Source: Candidatus Merdimorpha stercoravium (GTDB lineage: Bacteria > Bacteroidota > Bacteroidia > Flavobacteriales > UBA1820). From it: 5,011 nucleotides of DNA. Both the position numbers and the translations under genes were made by a program. Shown here piece by piece: positions 1 through 5,011 of this stretch; positions within the stretch are counted from its first letter, which is position 1; every line of letters starts with the position of its first letter. Under the pieces are notes generated by a model that searched no databases, had not been told where the DNA came from, and saw nothing but the letters and a program-made list of their open reading frames with translations. The stretch lies in assembly GCA_018715295.1 (NCBI GenBank), contig DVLY01000055.1, positions 1 to 5,011 on the forward strand, read 5' to 3'.

Positions 1-139
1 GATTTTTTTAGAGACTTTTTTTGTGGGGGTGGAAAATTTTTTGCAAAAATTTTGGGGCAACAGGGTATCTCGGTCGGTTTTTGCTGTCGCGGGACGATCC
101 GTGAGATTTCTCCAGGCAAGTACCCCTGCGGGAGCATGC
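1..139. other. AT-rich intergenic region downstream of the AraC regulator
   Basis: No credible gene is seen here. The first 60 bases are rich in T and A runs, unlike the GC-rich coding DNA that follows. Positions 33-53 form a perfect 9-base inverted repeat (AAAATTTTT, loop TGC, AAAAATTTT) made only of A and T. The regulator's stop codon is at 142-140, so this stretch is its 3' flank. The repeat has no GC-rich stem and no proper U-tract in the minus-strand direction, so I do not call it a terminator. The left-hand neighbour lies outside the window. Confidence 0.6.
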
Positions 140-1042
140 TCATCGTTTCCGGAGGCTTTCGCAGTACTCCGAGGGGGTCATGCCCGTTAGTTTCTTGAAC
201 ATTTTGCTGAGGTGTTGCGGATACCCGAAACCGAGCCCGTAGGCTACCTGTGCAACGCCGGCACCGGTGGTGAGAGCATTTTTCGCCCGCTGGATGATAT
301 ACTGGCGGATGTAGGTGCCGGCCGTATCGCCGGTGGTTTTCTTGATCAGGTCTCCGAAATAATTGGCCGACATACACAGTCGGTCGGCAAAATACTGAAC
401 GGTGGGCAGGCCGAGCGAGAGTTGCCGGTTTTCGTCGAAGTAGTCCCGCAGCAAACGGTCGAATTTGACCAGGGTGTCCGAGTTCTCCAGTCTTCGGGTG
501 AGGAACTGACGGTGGTAGAAACGCTGGCAGAAATTGAGCACCAACCCGATGTAATCGACCAGGATCGCATCCTGCACGGGGTCGCGCCTCCCTTCGGTTT
601 CGGCTTGGATCTGCCGCATGAGCGACACCAGCACGTCGTGTTCCTGGTCGGTCATGTGCAGGGCTTCGTTGATCCGGTAATCGAAAAACGAATACTCCTT
701 GATCGCCTTTTCCAAAGGCGTGCCTTGCAGCAGGTCGGGGTGGAAAAGCAGGGCCCATCCCGTCAGGTTTACCCGTTCGCCGTTGTCTTCCTTTCCTCCG
801 ATCTGCCCGGGAGCCACACAGATCACCGTTCCTTTTTTGTAGTCGTACTTCCCGCATCCGTACTTCAAGTCGATGTCGGCCTCCTCGTGAAAGAAGATGC
901 CATAGACACTGTAATTGTTCAGACTATGGCGCACGGGCGATACGGCGGCATAGTCGACCACGCAAACCAGCGGGTGGGAGTCGGGGACTCCCACATAGCG
1001 GCCGTAGTCGCCTACGTTTTTTACCTTCTGTATCTTACCCAT
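140..1042 (-). CDS. AraC-family transcriptional regulator
   Basis: DNA-binding regulator, probably controlling the divergent cluster to its right. With the start chosen here it has 300 residues. The N-terminal half (about residues 1-170) resembles the cupin-like sensor domain of Bacteroidetes AraC proteins, including a KKGTVICVAPGQ stretch. The C-terminal roughly 100 residues hold the two helix-turn-helix units: the first around VQYFADRLCMSANYFGDLIK, the second around VAQVAYGLGFGYPQHLSKMF, followed by the family signature FKKLTGMTPSEY. The open frame extends upstream to an ATG at 1135, with another ATG at 1093. I prefer the ATG at 1042 because it gives the usual family length, and because a good minus-strand -7 box (1078-1071) lies between 1093 and 1042, so a transcript from it would not contain the earlier starts. 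The ligand is unknown. The family call is very secure; control of the adjacent operon is inferred from divergent placement. Confidence 0.93.
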   Translation of the reverse strand: MGKIQKVKNVGDYGRYVGVPDSHPLVCVVDYAAVSPVRHSLNNYSVYGIFFHEEADIDLKYGCGKYDYKKGTVICVAPGQIGGKEDNGERVNLTGWALLFHPDLLQGTPLEKAIKEYSFFDYRINEALHMTDQEHDVLVSLMRQIQAETEGRRDPVQDAILVDYIGLVLNFCQRFYHRQFLTRRLENSDTLVKFDRLLRDYFDENRQLSLGLPTVQYFADRLCMSANYFGDLIKKTTGDTAGTYIRQYIIQRAKNALTTGAGVAQVAYGLGFGYPQHLSKMFKKLTGMTPSEYCESLRKR

Positions 1043-1070
1043 AAGTTCCGTACGGCTTGATGTCCCCTCG

Positions 1071-1101
1071 CAAAAATACTTTTTTCCCTCCATCCGGCGA
1101 A
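1071..1101 (-). promoter_or_regulatory. Predicted Bacteroidetes-type promoter for the AraC gene
   Basis: On the minus strand, positions 1078-1071 read TATTTTTG, a full match to the Bacteroidetes -7 consensus TAnnTTTG. Nineteen bases upstream, positions 1101-1098 read TTCG, three of four matching the -33 consensus TTTG. A transcript would start a few bases below 1071 and reach the ATG at 1042 after a short leader. The match is seen directly; activity is inferred. Confidence 0.55.
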
Positions 1102-1111
1102 GGATGCTGCA

Positions 1112-1131
1112 TGAAAATCGGTGAAATGAAT
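1112..1131. repeat. Short direct repeats between the divergent promoters
   Basis: TGAAA occurs at 1112-1116 and again at 1122-1126, exactly 10 bases apart, followed by TGAAT at 1127-1131. The repeats lie between the two predicted promoters, where an AraC dimer could contact one face of the helix. Five-base repeats arise easily by chance, so an operator role is only a guess. Confidence 0.2.
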
Positions 1132-1154
1132 ACAAGAATCCGGTTTATCGACAC

Positions 1155-1183
1155 GTTGCCCCCGGAAGGCCGCCTTACTTTTG
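1155..1183 (+). promoter_or_regulatory. Predicted Bacteroidetes-type promoter for the plus-strand operon
   Basis: TACTTTTG at 1176-1183 matches the Bacteroidetes -7 consensus TAnnTTTG fully. GTTG at 1155-1158 matches three of four bases of the -33 TTTG box, with a 17-base spacer, slightly shorter than usual. Transcription would start about 1188-1191, leaving a leader of only about a dozen bases before the ATG at 1202. This argues against the upstream TTG at 1181 as a start, since it lies inside the promoter box. Confidence 0.55.
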
Positions 1184-1201
1184 TCGCGTAAATCAAGGAC
1201 A

Positions 1202-1411
1202 ATGGAGCAGCAGACAAACATTCCCGAAGCGATCTATGACGACGAGCTCGTCTGCTTCCTGGCCGAGCGTTACCGTACCACGCCCCGGAAAATCCTGCAA
1301 CGGTTTCTCGAGCAGAGCCGCCATGCGGAGGGCAAGCACAACGGAACCTTCCTCCTGGAAGAAAACGAAATGTCCATCCTTCGGGACATGATGGACGGCA
1401 AACATTCGTAA
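1202..1411 (+). CDS. Small uncharacterised protein, first gene of the operon
   Basis: A 69-residue protein that I do not recognise as a named family. It has no signal peptide, membrane segment or cysteine pair. Residues about 8-35 (IYDDELVCFLAERYRTTPRKILQRFLEQ) look like two amphipathic helices, then a polar linker, then a third likely helix (EENEMSILRDMM), so a small helical cytosolic protein is likely. The frame is open back to a TTG at 1181, but the ATG at 1202 is preferred: AAGGA lies just before it (1195-1199), and the TTG falls in the predicted promoter. It ends 12 bases before the aldo/keto reductase, so the two are probably cotranscribed. It could be an accessory or regulatory partner of the reductase or of the AraC protein; nothing in the sequence decides this. 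Confidence 0.75.
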   Translation: MEQQTNIPEAIYDDELVCFLAERYRTTPRKILQRFLEQSRHAEGKHNGTFLLEENEMSILRDMMDGKHS

Positions 1412-1423
1412 CGAGATACAGCT

Positions 1424-2548
1424 ATGGACCGGAGAAATTTTTTGAAAATAGCATCGTTGGCCGCGGTGTCGGCCGTCGGTACATGGACGGGGGCCTCGAA
1501 AGTCTTTGCCCGACCCCTCGCGCGAACGGAGAACGAGGATTTGTCCGGCGGTCATCCCTCGGGAAGCCTGGAGCATCGGTCTCTCGGAGGGTTGGATGTC
1601 TCGGCCATCGGGCTCGGTTGTCTGCCGATGGTCGGCTATTACGGCGGCCGATACGACAAGGAGGAGATGGTAGCCCTGATCCGTCGCGCCTATGACAAGG
1701 GCGTTACCTTTTTCGATACGGCCGAGGTGTACGGACCCTATACCAGCGAAGAATGGGTCGGTGAGGCACTCGCTCCGTTTCGGGACAAAGTGAAGATCGG
1801 CACGAAGTTCGGCTTCGGGGTCGAAGAAGGGCAGCCTACGGCTTTGAACAGCCGTCCCGACCACATCCGCCGGGCGGTGGAAGGGTCGCTGAAACGGCTG
1901 CGCACCGACCACATCGACTTGCTGTACCAACACCGGGTCGATCCCCGGGTCCCGATGGAGGAGGTCGCCGCGGTGGTGAAGGATCTGATGCAGGAGGGGA
2001 AAGTGCTGCATTGGGGTCTTTCGGAAGCCAGTGCGCGTTCCATTCGCCGTGCCCATGCCGTCTGCCCGCTTTCTGCCGTACAGAGCGAGTACGCCATCTG
2101 GTGGCGCGAACCGGAAACGAAGATCTTTCCCACGCTCGAGGAATTGGGCATAGGATTTGTCCCTTATTGTCCGTTGGGGCGGGCTTTCCTCACCGGCACG
2201 ATCGGTCGGGACAGCCGTTTTCACCAGGGCGACCGCCGGTGGAACCTGCCGCAGTTCCAGCCCGAAGCCTTGAAACACAACATGCCGCTGGTGGCGCTTG
2301 TCCGTCGGTGGGCGGAGCGCAAGGGGATCACTCCCGCACAGTTTGCCTTGGTATGGATCCTCTCGCGCAAAGCGTGGATTGCCCCGATCCCCGGCACGAC
2401 CCGTCCGGCGCATCTCGACGATCTTCTCGGGGCAGCCTCGGTGCGGCTTACCCCTTACGAAATGGAGGAGTTCGACCGGGAGTATGCCACCATCGACCTG
2501 ATGGGACACCGCGCCGATCCCTTTACCGAAAGTCAAATCGACAAATAG
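1424..2548 (+). CDS. Aldo/keto reductase with a twin-arginine (Tat) signal
   Basis: NAD(P)H-dependent reductase of carbonyl compounds, 374 residues. It begins MDRRNFLKIASLAAVSAVG, a twin-arginine motif followed by a hydrophobic segment, with a likely signal peptidase site after SKVFA (residue 29), so it is predicted to be exported folded. The mature domain starts near residue 50 with RSLGGLDVSAIGLGC. The catalytic tetrad of the superfamily is complete: Asp98 and Tyr103 (FDTAEVYG), Lys128 (GTKFGF) and His170 (LYQHRVDP). The C-terminal cofactor-binding element is PIPGTTRPAHLDDLLGA (about 321-337). Length beyond the usual 310-330 is explained by the signal and linker. No Shine-Dalgarno is visible; it starts 12 bases after the small upstream gene. 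The substrate cannot be read from sequence. Export of an NADPH enzyme is notable, because Tat can carry cofactor-loaded proteins but the periplasm has no known NADPH pool. Confidence 0.95.
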   Translation: MDRRNFLKIASLAAVSAVGTWTGASKVFARPLARTENEDLSGGHPSGSLEHRSLGGLDVSAIGLGCLPMVGYYGGRYDKEEMVALIRRAYDKGVTFFDTAEVYGPYTSEEWVGEALAPFRDKVKIGTKFGFGVEEGQPTALNSRPDHIRRAVEGSLKRLRTDHIDLLYQHRVDPRVPMEEVAAVVKDLMQEGKVLHWGLSEASARSIRRAHAVCPLSAVQSEYAIWWREPETKIFPTLEELGIGFVPYCPLGRAFLTGTIGRDSRFHQGDRRWNLPQFQPEALKHNMPLVALVRRWAERKGITPAQFALVWILSRKAWIAPIPGTTRPAHLDDLLGAASVRLTPYEMEEFDREYATIDLMGHRADPFTESQIDK

Positions 2549-2634
2549 AAACAGGAGGGAGCCCCTGCCGGGGACGCCAGAAGAGGATGGGAATAGTGTT
2601 CAAACGTAATTAAAAACAGAAAAACTGTAAAAAT
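2549..2634 (+). other. 86-base gap inside the cluster
   Basis: This is the only gap longer than 12 bases between plus-strand genes. It contains a short hairpin (CCCC 2562-2565, GGGG 2570-2573, loop of four) with no U-tract, too weak to call a terminator. It then becomes AT-rich, with ACAG/CTGT arms of four bases around AAAAA just before the next start. No plus-strand TAnnTTTG box is found. It could be a partial attenuation or processing site, or simply untranslated spacer in a longer transcript. Confidence 0.4.
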
Positions 2635-3195
2635 ATGAACCTCGAAGATTTCAAGGAATACGTAAAGGCGCGCAAGGCGCTCGATACGGAGCCGATCCAC
2701 CGCTTTATGGACCAGATGAGCCAGCAGGCCCGCCGCATCACTTTCCGCTTGAATGCGGCCTACCATTCGCCGGACCAGGTGCGCGACTTGCTTTCCGAAC
2801 TGTTCGGCTACCGGGTACCGTCATCGCTGCGCGTCTTTCCTCCGTTCTATACGGATTTCGGGAAAAACATTACGGTCGGCCGGCAGGTATTCATCAACGC
2901 CTGTTGCCATTTCCAGGATCACGGGGGCGTAACGATAGGCGATGGCTGTCAGATCGGGCACAATGTAGTCTTCGCTACGCTCAACCACGGACTTGCCCCG
3001 GAAGAACGCGTTCACACTTATCCCGCTCCCATCGTATTGGAACGGAACGTCTGGGTAGGGTCGAATGCGACCATCCTGCAAGGGGTAACCATCGGCGAGA
3101 ATGCCATCGTCGGGGCGGGCGCTGTCGTAACCAGGGATGTGGCGGCAAATACCGTCGTGGGCGGCGTTCCGGCCAAGTTCATCAAGCACATCTGA
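2635..3195 (+). CDS. Maltose/galactoside-type O-acetyltransferase (left-handed beta-helix)
   Basis: Probable acetyl-CoA-dependent O-acetyltransferase acting on a sugar or other hydroxylated small molecule in the cytoplasm. The protein has 186 residues, close to the usual 185-205 of the LacA/Maa group. Residues about 5-60 correspond to the helical N-terminal Maa-type segment. From about residue 77 onward there are hexapeptide repeats (ITVGRQ, VTIGDG, CQIGHN, VWVGSN, VTIGEN, AIVGAG), ending in the typical AVVTRDVAANTVVGGVPAK. His118 in TLNHG occupies the catalytic histidine position of the family. Asn88 in FINACCHFQD also matches a conserved site. It has no signal peptide, unlike its neighbours. 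The leader before the ATG is A-rich, as is usual in Bacteroidetes. The next gene starts 12 bases downstream. Acceptor specificity is unknown; annotations such as maltose acetyltransferase should be read as family labels only. Confidence 0.93.
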   Translation: MNLEDFKEYVKARKALDTEPIHRFMDQMSQQARRITFRLNAAYHSPDQVRDLLSELFGYRVPSSLRVFPPFYTDFGKNITVGRQVFINACCHFQDHGGVTIGDGCQIGHNVVFATLNHGLAPEERVHTYPAPIVLERNVWVGSNATILQGVTIGENAIVGAGAVVTRDVAANTVVGGVPAKFIKHI

Positions 3196-3207
3196 AAAAA
3201 AGACGGC

Positions 3208-3726
3208 ATGGCAAGAACTTTGATACTATACCTTCTGTCCCTGCCCCTGCTGTTTTCCTGCGGCAGTCGGGAGAAAGGAGATGCAAACCGGGAAAATGCG
3301 ACACGCATGGAAAAGGTGAATATCGGAAAGACGGTGGAGGTCATCGGCCACGGCCTGAATCTGGACAAGGTGCCCGGTATGTGTGCCAAAGAAGCCATGA
3401 CGGAGGACGGCATCGTGCGCCTGTCGAAGATAGAGGTCTATCCCCAATACCTGGATCAATACAGGAAATATGCGGTCGAAGTGGGCGAGGTCTCCCTGCG
3501 AACCGAACCGGGGGTGCTCACCATGTATGCGGTCGGGGAGCAGGACAATCCCTGCCGGATCACGATCCTGGAGACCTATGCCAGCCGCGAGGCTTACCGG
3601 AAGCATATCGCCTCGGCGCATTTCCAGCGGTACAAGCAAGGGACGCTCCACATGGTCAAATCGTTGGTCCTCTCCGATCAAAAGCCGCTAAACCCCTCGA
3701 ACCGGCTCAATAATTTCATCCAATAA
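3208..3726 (+). CDS. Lipoprotein with an antibiotic-biosynthesis-monooxygenase (ABM) domain
   Basis: A 172-residue protein with a short signal peptide and a lipobox-like end, LLFSC, giving a predicted lipid-anchored Cys18 followed by a polar GSREKGDANREN linker. Residues about 68-155 fit the ABM ferredoxin-like fold: IVRLSKIEVYPQYLDQYRKYA, then EPGVLTMYAV, then ITILETYASREAYRKHIASAHFQRY with the usual His133/His138 region. ABM proteins include cofactor-independent quinol and polyketide monooxygenases, but many members have no proven activity. The mature part has two further cysteines (59 and 116) that could form a disulfide outside the cytoplasm. Phe at the -2 position of the lipobox is not ideal, so a plain secreted form is possible. 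It lies 12 bases from both neighbours, which indicates cotranscription. Fold call is good; enzymatic role uncertain. Confidence 0.85.
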   Translation: MARTLILYLLSLPLLFSCGSREKGDANRENATRMEKVNIGKTVEVIGHGLNLDKVPGMCAKEAMTEDGIVRLSKIEVYPQYLDQYRKYAVEVGEVSLRTEPGVLTMYAVGEQDNPCRITILETYASREAYRKHIASAHFQRYKQGTLHMVKSLVLSDQKPLNPSNRLNNFIQ

Positions 3727-3738
3727 ACGAAAACGATT

Positions 3739-4557
3739 ATGAACAAATTCCTTTTATTTGCAGTATTCAGCATTTTCACATTAAATATCATGGCACAGCA
3801 AAAGATAGTACAGACCGCCGGGCGCGATCAGTTGGGCGAATTCGCCCCGAAATTTGCAGAACTCAACGACGATGTGCTCTTCGGAGAAGTGTGGAGCCGT
3901 ACCGACCTGCTCGGCCTGCGCGACCGTAGTTTGGTAACGATCACCTCGCTCATCAGCCAGGGAATTACGGACAACTCGCTCGTATTCCACCTGCAGTCGG
4001 CAAAGAAAAACGGCATCACCCGCACAGAGATCGCCGAAATCATCACCCACATCGGTTTTTATGCCGGATGGCCCAAAGCATGGGCTGCCTTCAACCTGGC
4101 CAAAGGCGTGTGGGCCGAGGACACCCCGGGCGAGGATGCCCGGGCCGCTTTCCAGCGCGGGATGATCTTTCCCATCGGGGAACCGAATACGGCTTATGCG
4201 CAGTATTTCACCGGGCAGAGTTATCTCGCGCCGATTTCTCGCGAGCAGGTGAACGTTTCCAACGTTACCTTCGAGCCGCGTTGCCGCAACAACTGGCACA
4301 TCCACCACGCGACCCAGGGCGGCGGCCAGATGCTCATCGGCGTAGCCGGCCGAGGGTGGTATCAGCAGGAAGGGCAGCCGGCCGTGGAAATCCTGCCCGG
4401 CACGGTCATCCACATCCCCGCAGGCGTAAAGCATTGGCACGGGGCGGCGGCCGACAGTTGGTTTGCGCACCTGGCGTTCGAGATCGCCGGGGAGAATACC
4501 TCGAACCAGTGGCTGGAATCCGTTACGGATCAGGAATACGACAAACTGGAAAAATAA
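3739..4557 (+). CDS. Secreted carboxymuconolactone decarboxylase-cupin fusion protein
   Basis: 272 residues in three parts. Residues 1-19 are a Sec signal peptide ending MA|QQ. Residues about 40-125 are a CMD/AhpD-like all-helical domain (RDRSLVTITSLISQG, then HLQSAKKNGITRTEIAEIITHIGFYAGWPKAWAAF). It lacks the AhpD CxxC pair, so thiol peroxidase activity is not expected; His84 and Glu100 remain. Residues about 170-250 are a cupin, with WHIHHATQGGGQMLIGVAGRGWYQ and PGTVIHIPAGVKHWHGA. Likely metal ligands are His187, His189, a glutamine (193 or 197) where many cupins have Glu, and His232. This pattern resembles the small manganese cupins that include bacterial hydroxynitrile lyases. Fused CMD-cupin proteins are common in gut bacteria, but their reaction is not established. 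It starts 12 bases after the lipoprotein gene and ends 11 before the flavodoxin. Confidence 0.93.
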   Translation: MNKFLLFAVFSIFTLNIMAQQKIVQTAGRDQLGEFAPKFAELNDDVLFGEVWSRTDLLGLRDRSLVTITSLISQGITDNSLVFHLQSAKKNGITRTEIAEIITHIGFYAGWPKAWAAFNLAKGVWAEDTPGEDARAAFQRGMIFPIGEPNTAYAQYFTGQSYLAPISREQVNVSNVTFEPRCRNNWHIHHATQGGGQMLIGVAGRGWYQQEGQPAVEILPGTVIHIPAGVKHWHGAAADSWFAHLAFEIAGENTSNQWLESVTDQEYDKLEK

Positions 4558-4568
4558 ACCGATCACCC

Positions 4569-5011
4569 ATGTATAAAACCCTATGGGCATGCTTGTTGCT
4601 CGTCTGCATGGCGGGCACAGCCTGCGCACAACAAAAACAGGATATGGACAATACACGATCGAATCGCAAGATCCTCGTTGCTTATTTCTCGGCCACGGGG
4701 ACCACGGCCCGCGTGGCAAAGCTGCTGGCCAGTGAGACCGGCGGGGAACTCTACGCCATTACCCCGGCCGAACCCTACACGAGTGCCGATCTCGACTGGA
4801 ACCACACGCGTTCGCGCAGTTCGGTGGAGATGAACGACCCGAAGGCACGTCCGGCTGTCGGCGGCGAAAAATGGGATGCGAACGACTACGATGTGATCTT
4901 TATCGGCTATCCCATTTGGTGGGACCTCGCCCCGCGGATCGTCAACACCTTTATCGAGAGCCACGACTTAAAGGGCAAGACTCTCATCCCGTTCGCCACC
5001 TCGGGCAGCAG
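4569..5011 (+). CDS. Exported flavodoxin, truncated by the window end
   Basis: The first 147 codons of a flavodoxin-like protein; the frame is still open at the right edge. It begins with a signal peptide, MYKTLWACLLLVCMAGTACA, with a plausible signal peptidase I site ACA|QQ after residue 20. Cys19 could instead be a lipidation site, but Gly at the -3 position is poor for a lipobox. The flavodoxin domain starts at about residue 34 with KILVAYFSATGTTARVA, whose SATGTT (41-46) is the FMN phosphate-binding loop. YPIWWDLAP (114-122) is the loop packing on the isoalloxazine ring. The segment DLDWNHTRSRSSVEMNDP is typical of the gut-bacterial flavodoxin group rather than the classical short electron-transfer flavodoxins. 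It presumably carries electrons or reduces a substrate via FMN in the cell envelope. No Shine-Dalgarno is seen. Confidence 0.92.
   Translation, partial: MYKTLWACLLLVCMAGTACAQQKQDMDNTRSNRKILVAYFSATGTTARVAKLLASETGGELYAITPAEPYTSADLDWNHTRSRSSVEMNDPKARPAVGGEKWDANDYDVIFIGYPIWWDLAPRIVNTFIESHDLKGKTLIPFATSGS

Noticed and set aside
61..139. Terminator for the AraC gene
   Set aside because: On the minus strand only three-base stems are seen and no stem is followed by a T-run.
212..1060. Long plus-strand open frame opposite the AraC gene
   Set aside because: It is the antisense of a clear AraC protein, has no recognisable domain, and arises from GC-rich codon use.
1043..1135. 31-residue N-terminal extension of the AraC protein (starts at 1135 or 1093)
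   Set aside because: The extension is Arg/Ser/Cys-rich and unlike the family, and the predicted promoter lies downstream of both starts.
1193..2536. 447-codon minus-strand open frame
   Set aside because: It spans the opposite strand of the small gene and the aldo/keto reductase, whose motifs are intact. Its translation is rich in Arg, Pro and Gly with no family signature.
2562..2573. CCCC/GGGG hairpin as a terminator after the reductase
   Set aside because: The stem is only four bases and no T-run follows, so intrinsic termination is not supported.
2904..3713. 269-codon plus-strand open frame overlapping two genes
   Set aside because: It is out of frame with the acetyltransferase and the lipoprotein gene and is Arg/Gly-rich with no domain, a typical frame shadow.
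3781..4719. 312-codon minus-strand open frame
   Set aside because: It lies opposite the CMD-cupin and flavodoxin genes, both with complete motifs, and shows no domain of its own.
1..5011. CRISPR arrays, tRNA or rRNA genes, insertion sequences
   Set aside because: No spaced direct repeats, cloverleaf-like or rRNA-like segments, transposase motifs or terminal inverted repeats were seen on reading both strands.

Overview
The window reads as chromosomal DNA from a GC-rich member of the Bacteroidota, probably Bacteroidales and plausibly an Alistipes/Rikenellaceae-like gut organism. Three things support this. The protein families are typical of that group. Shine-Dalgarno sequences are missing or weak before most genes. 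Two good matches to the Bacteroidetes -7 promoter box (TAnnTTTG) lie back to back in the only divergent intergenic region. The genus is an inference; nothing in the window fixes it.

Layout: positions 1-139 are AT-rich noncoding DNA. An AraC-family regulator lies on the minus strand (1042-140, shorter than the longest open frame). It diverges from a plus-strand cluster that runs to the right edge. The cluster contains a 69-residue uncharacterised protein (1202-1411), an aldo/keto reductase with a twin-arginine signal (1424-2548), a maltose/galactoside-type hexapeptide O-acetyltransferase (2635-3195), a small lipoprotein with an antibiotic-biosynthesis-monooxygenase (ABM) domain (3208-3726), a secreted fusion of a carboxymuconolactone decarboxylase-like (CMD) domain with a cupin (3739-4557), and a flavodoxin with a signal peptide that is cut off by the window end (4569-5011). 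Apart from one 86-base gap, the genes are 11 or 12 bases apart, so they are probably one operon, perhaps with a second entry point at the gap.

How they may work together: the reductase, ABM, CMD-cupin and flavodoxin families are all linked to redox or small-molecule chemistry and are usually cytoplasmic. Here four of the five full-size cluster proteins carry export signals. The sequence therefore suggests an AraC-controlled cell-envelope redox or detoxification module acting on an unknown, possibly carbonyl, quinone or aromatic, substrate. Each family assignment is firm. The shared pathway, substrate and inducer are inference.
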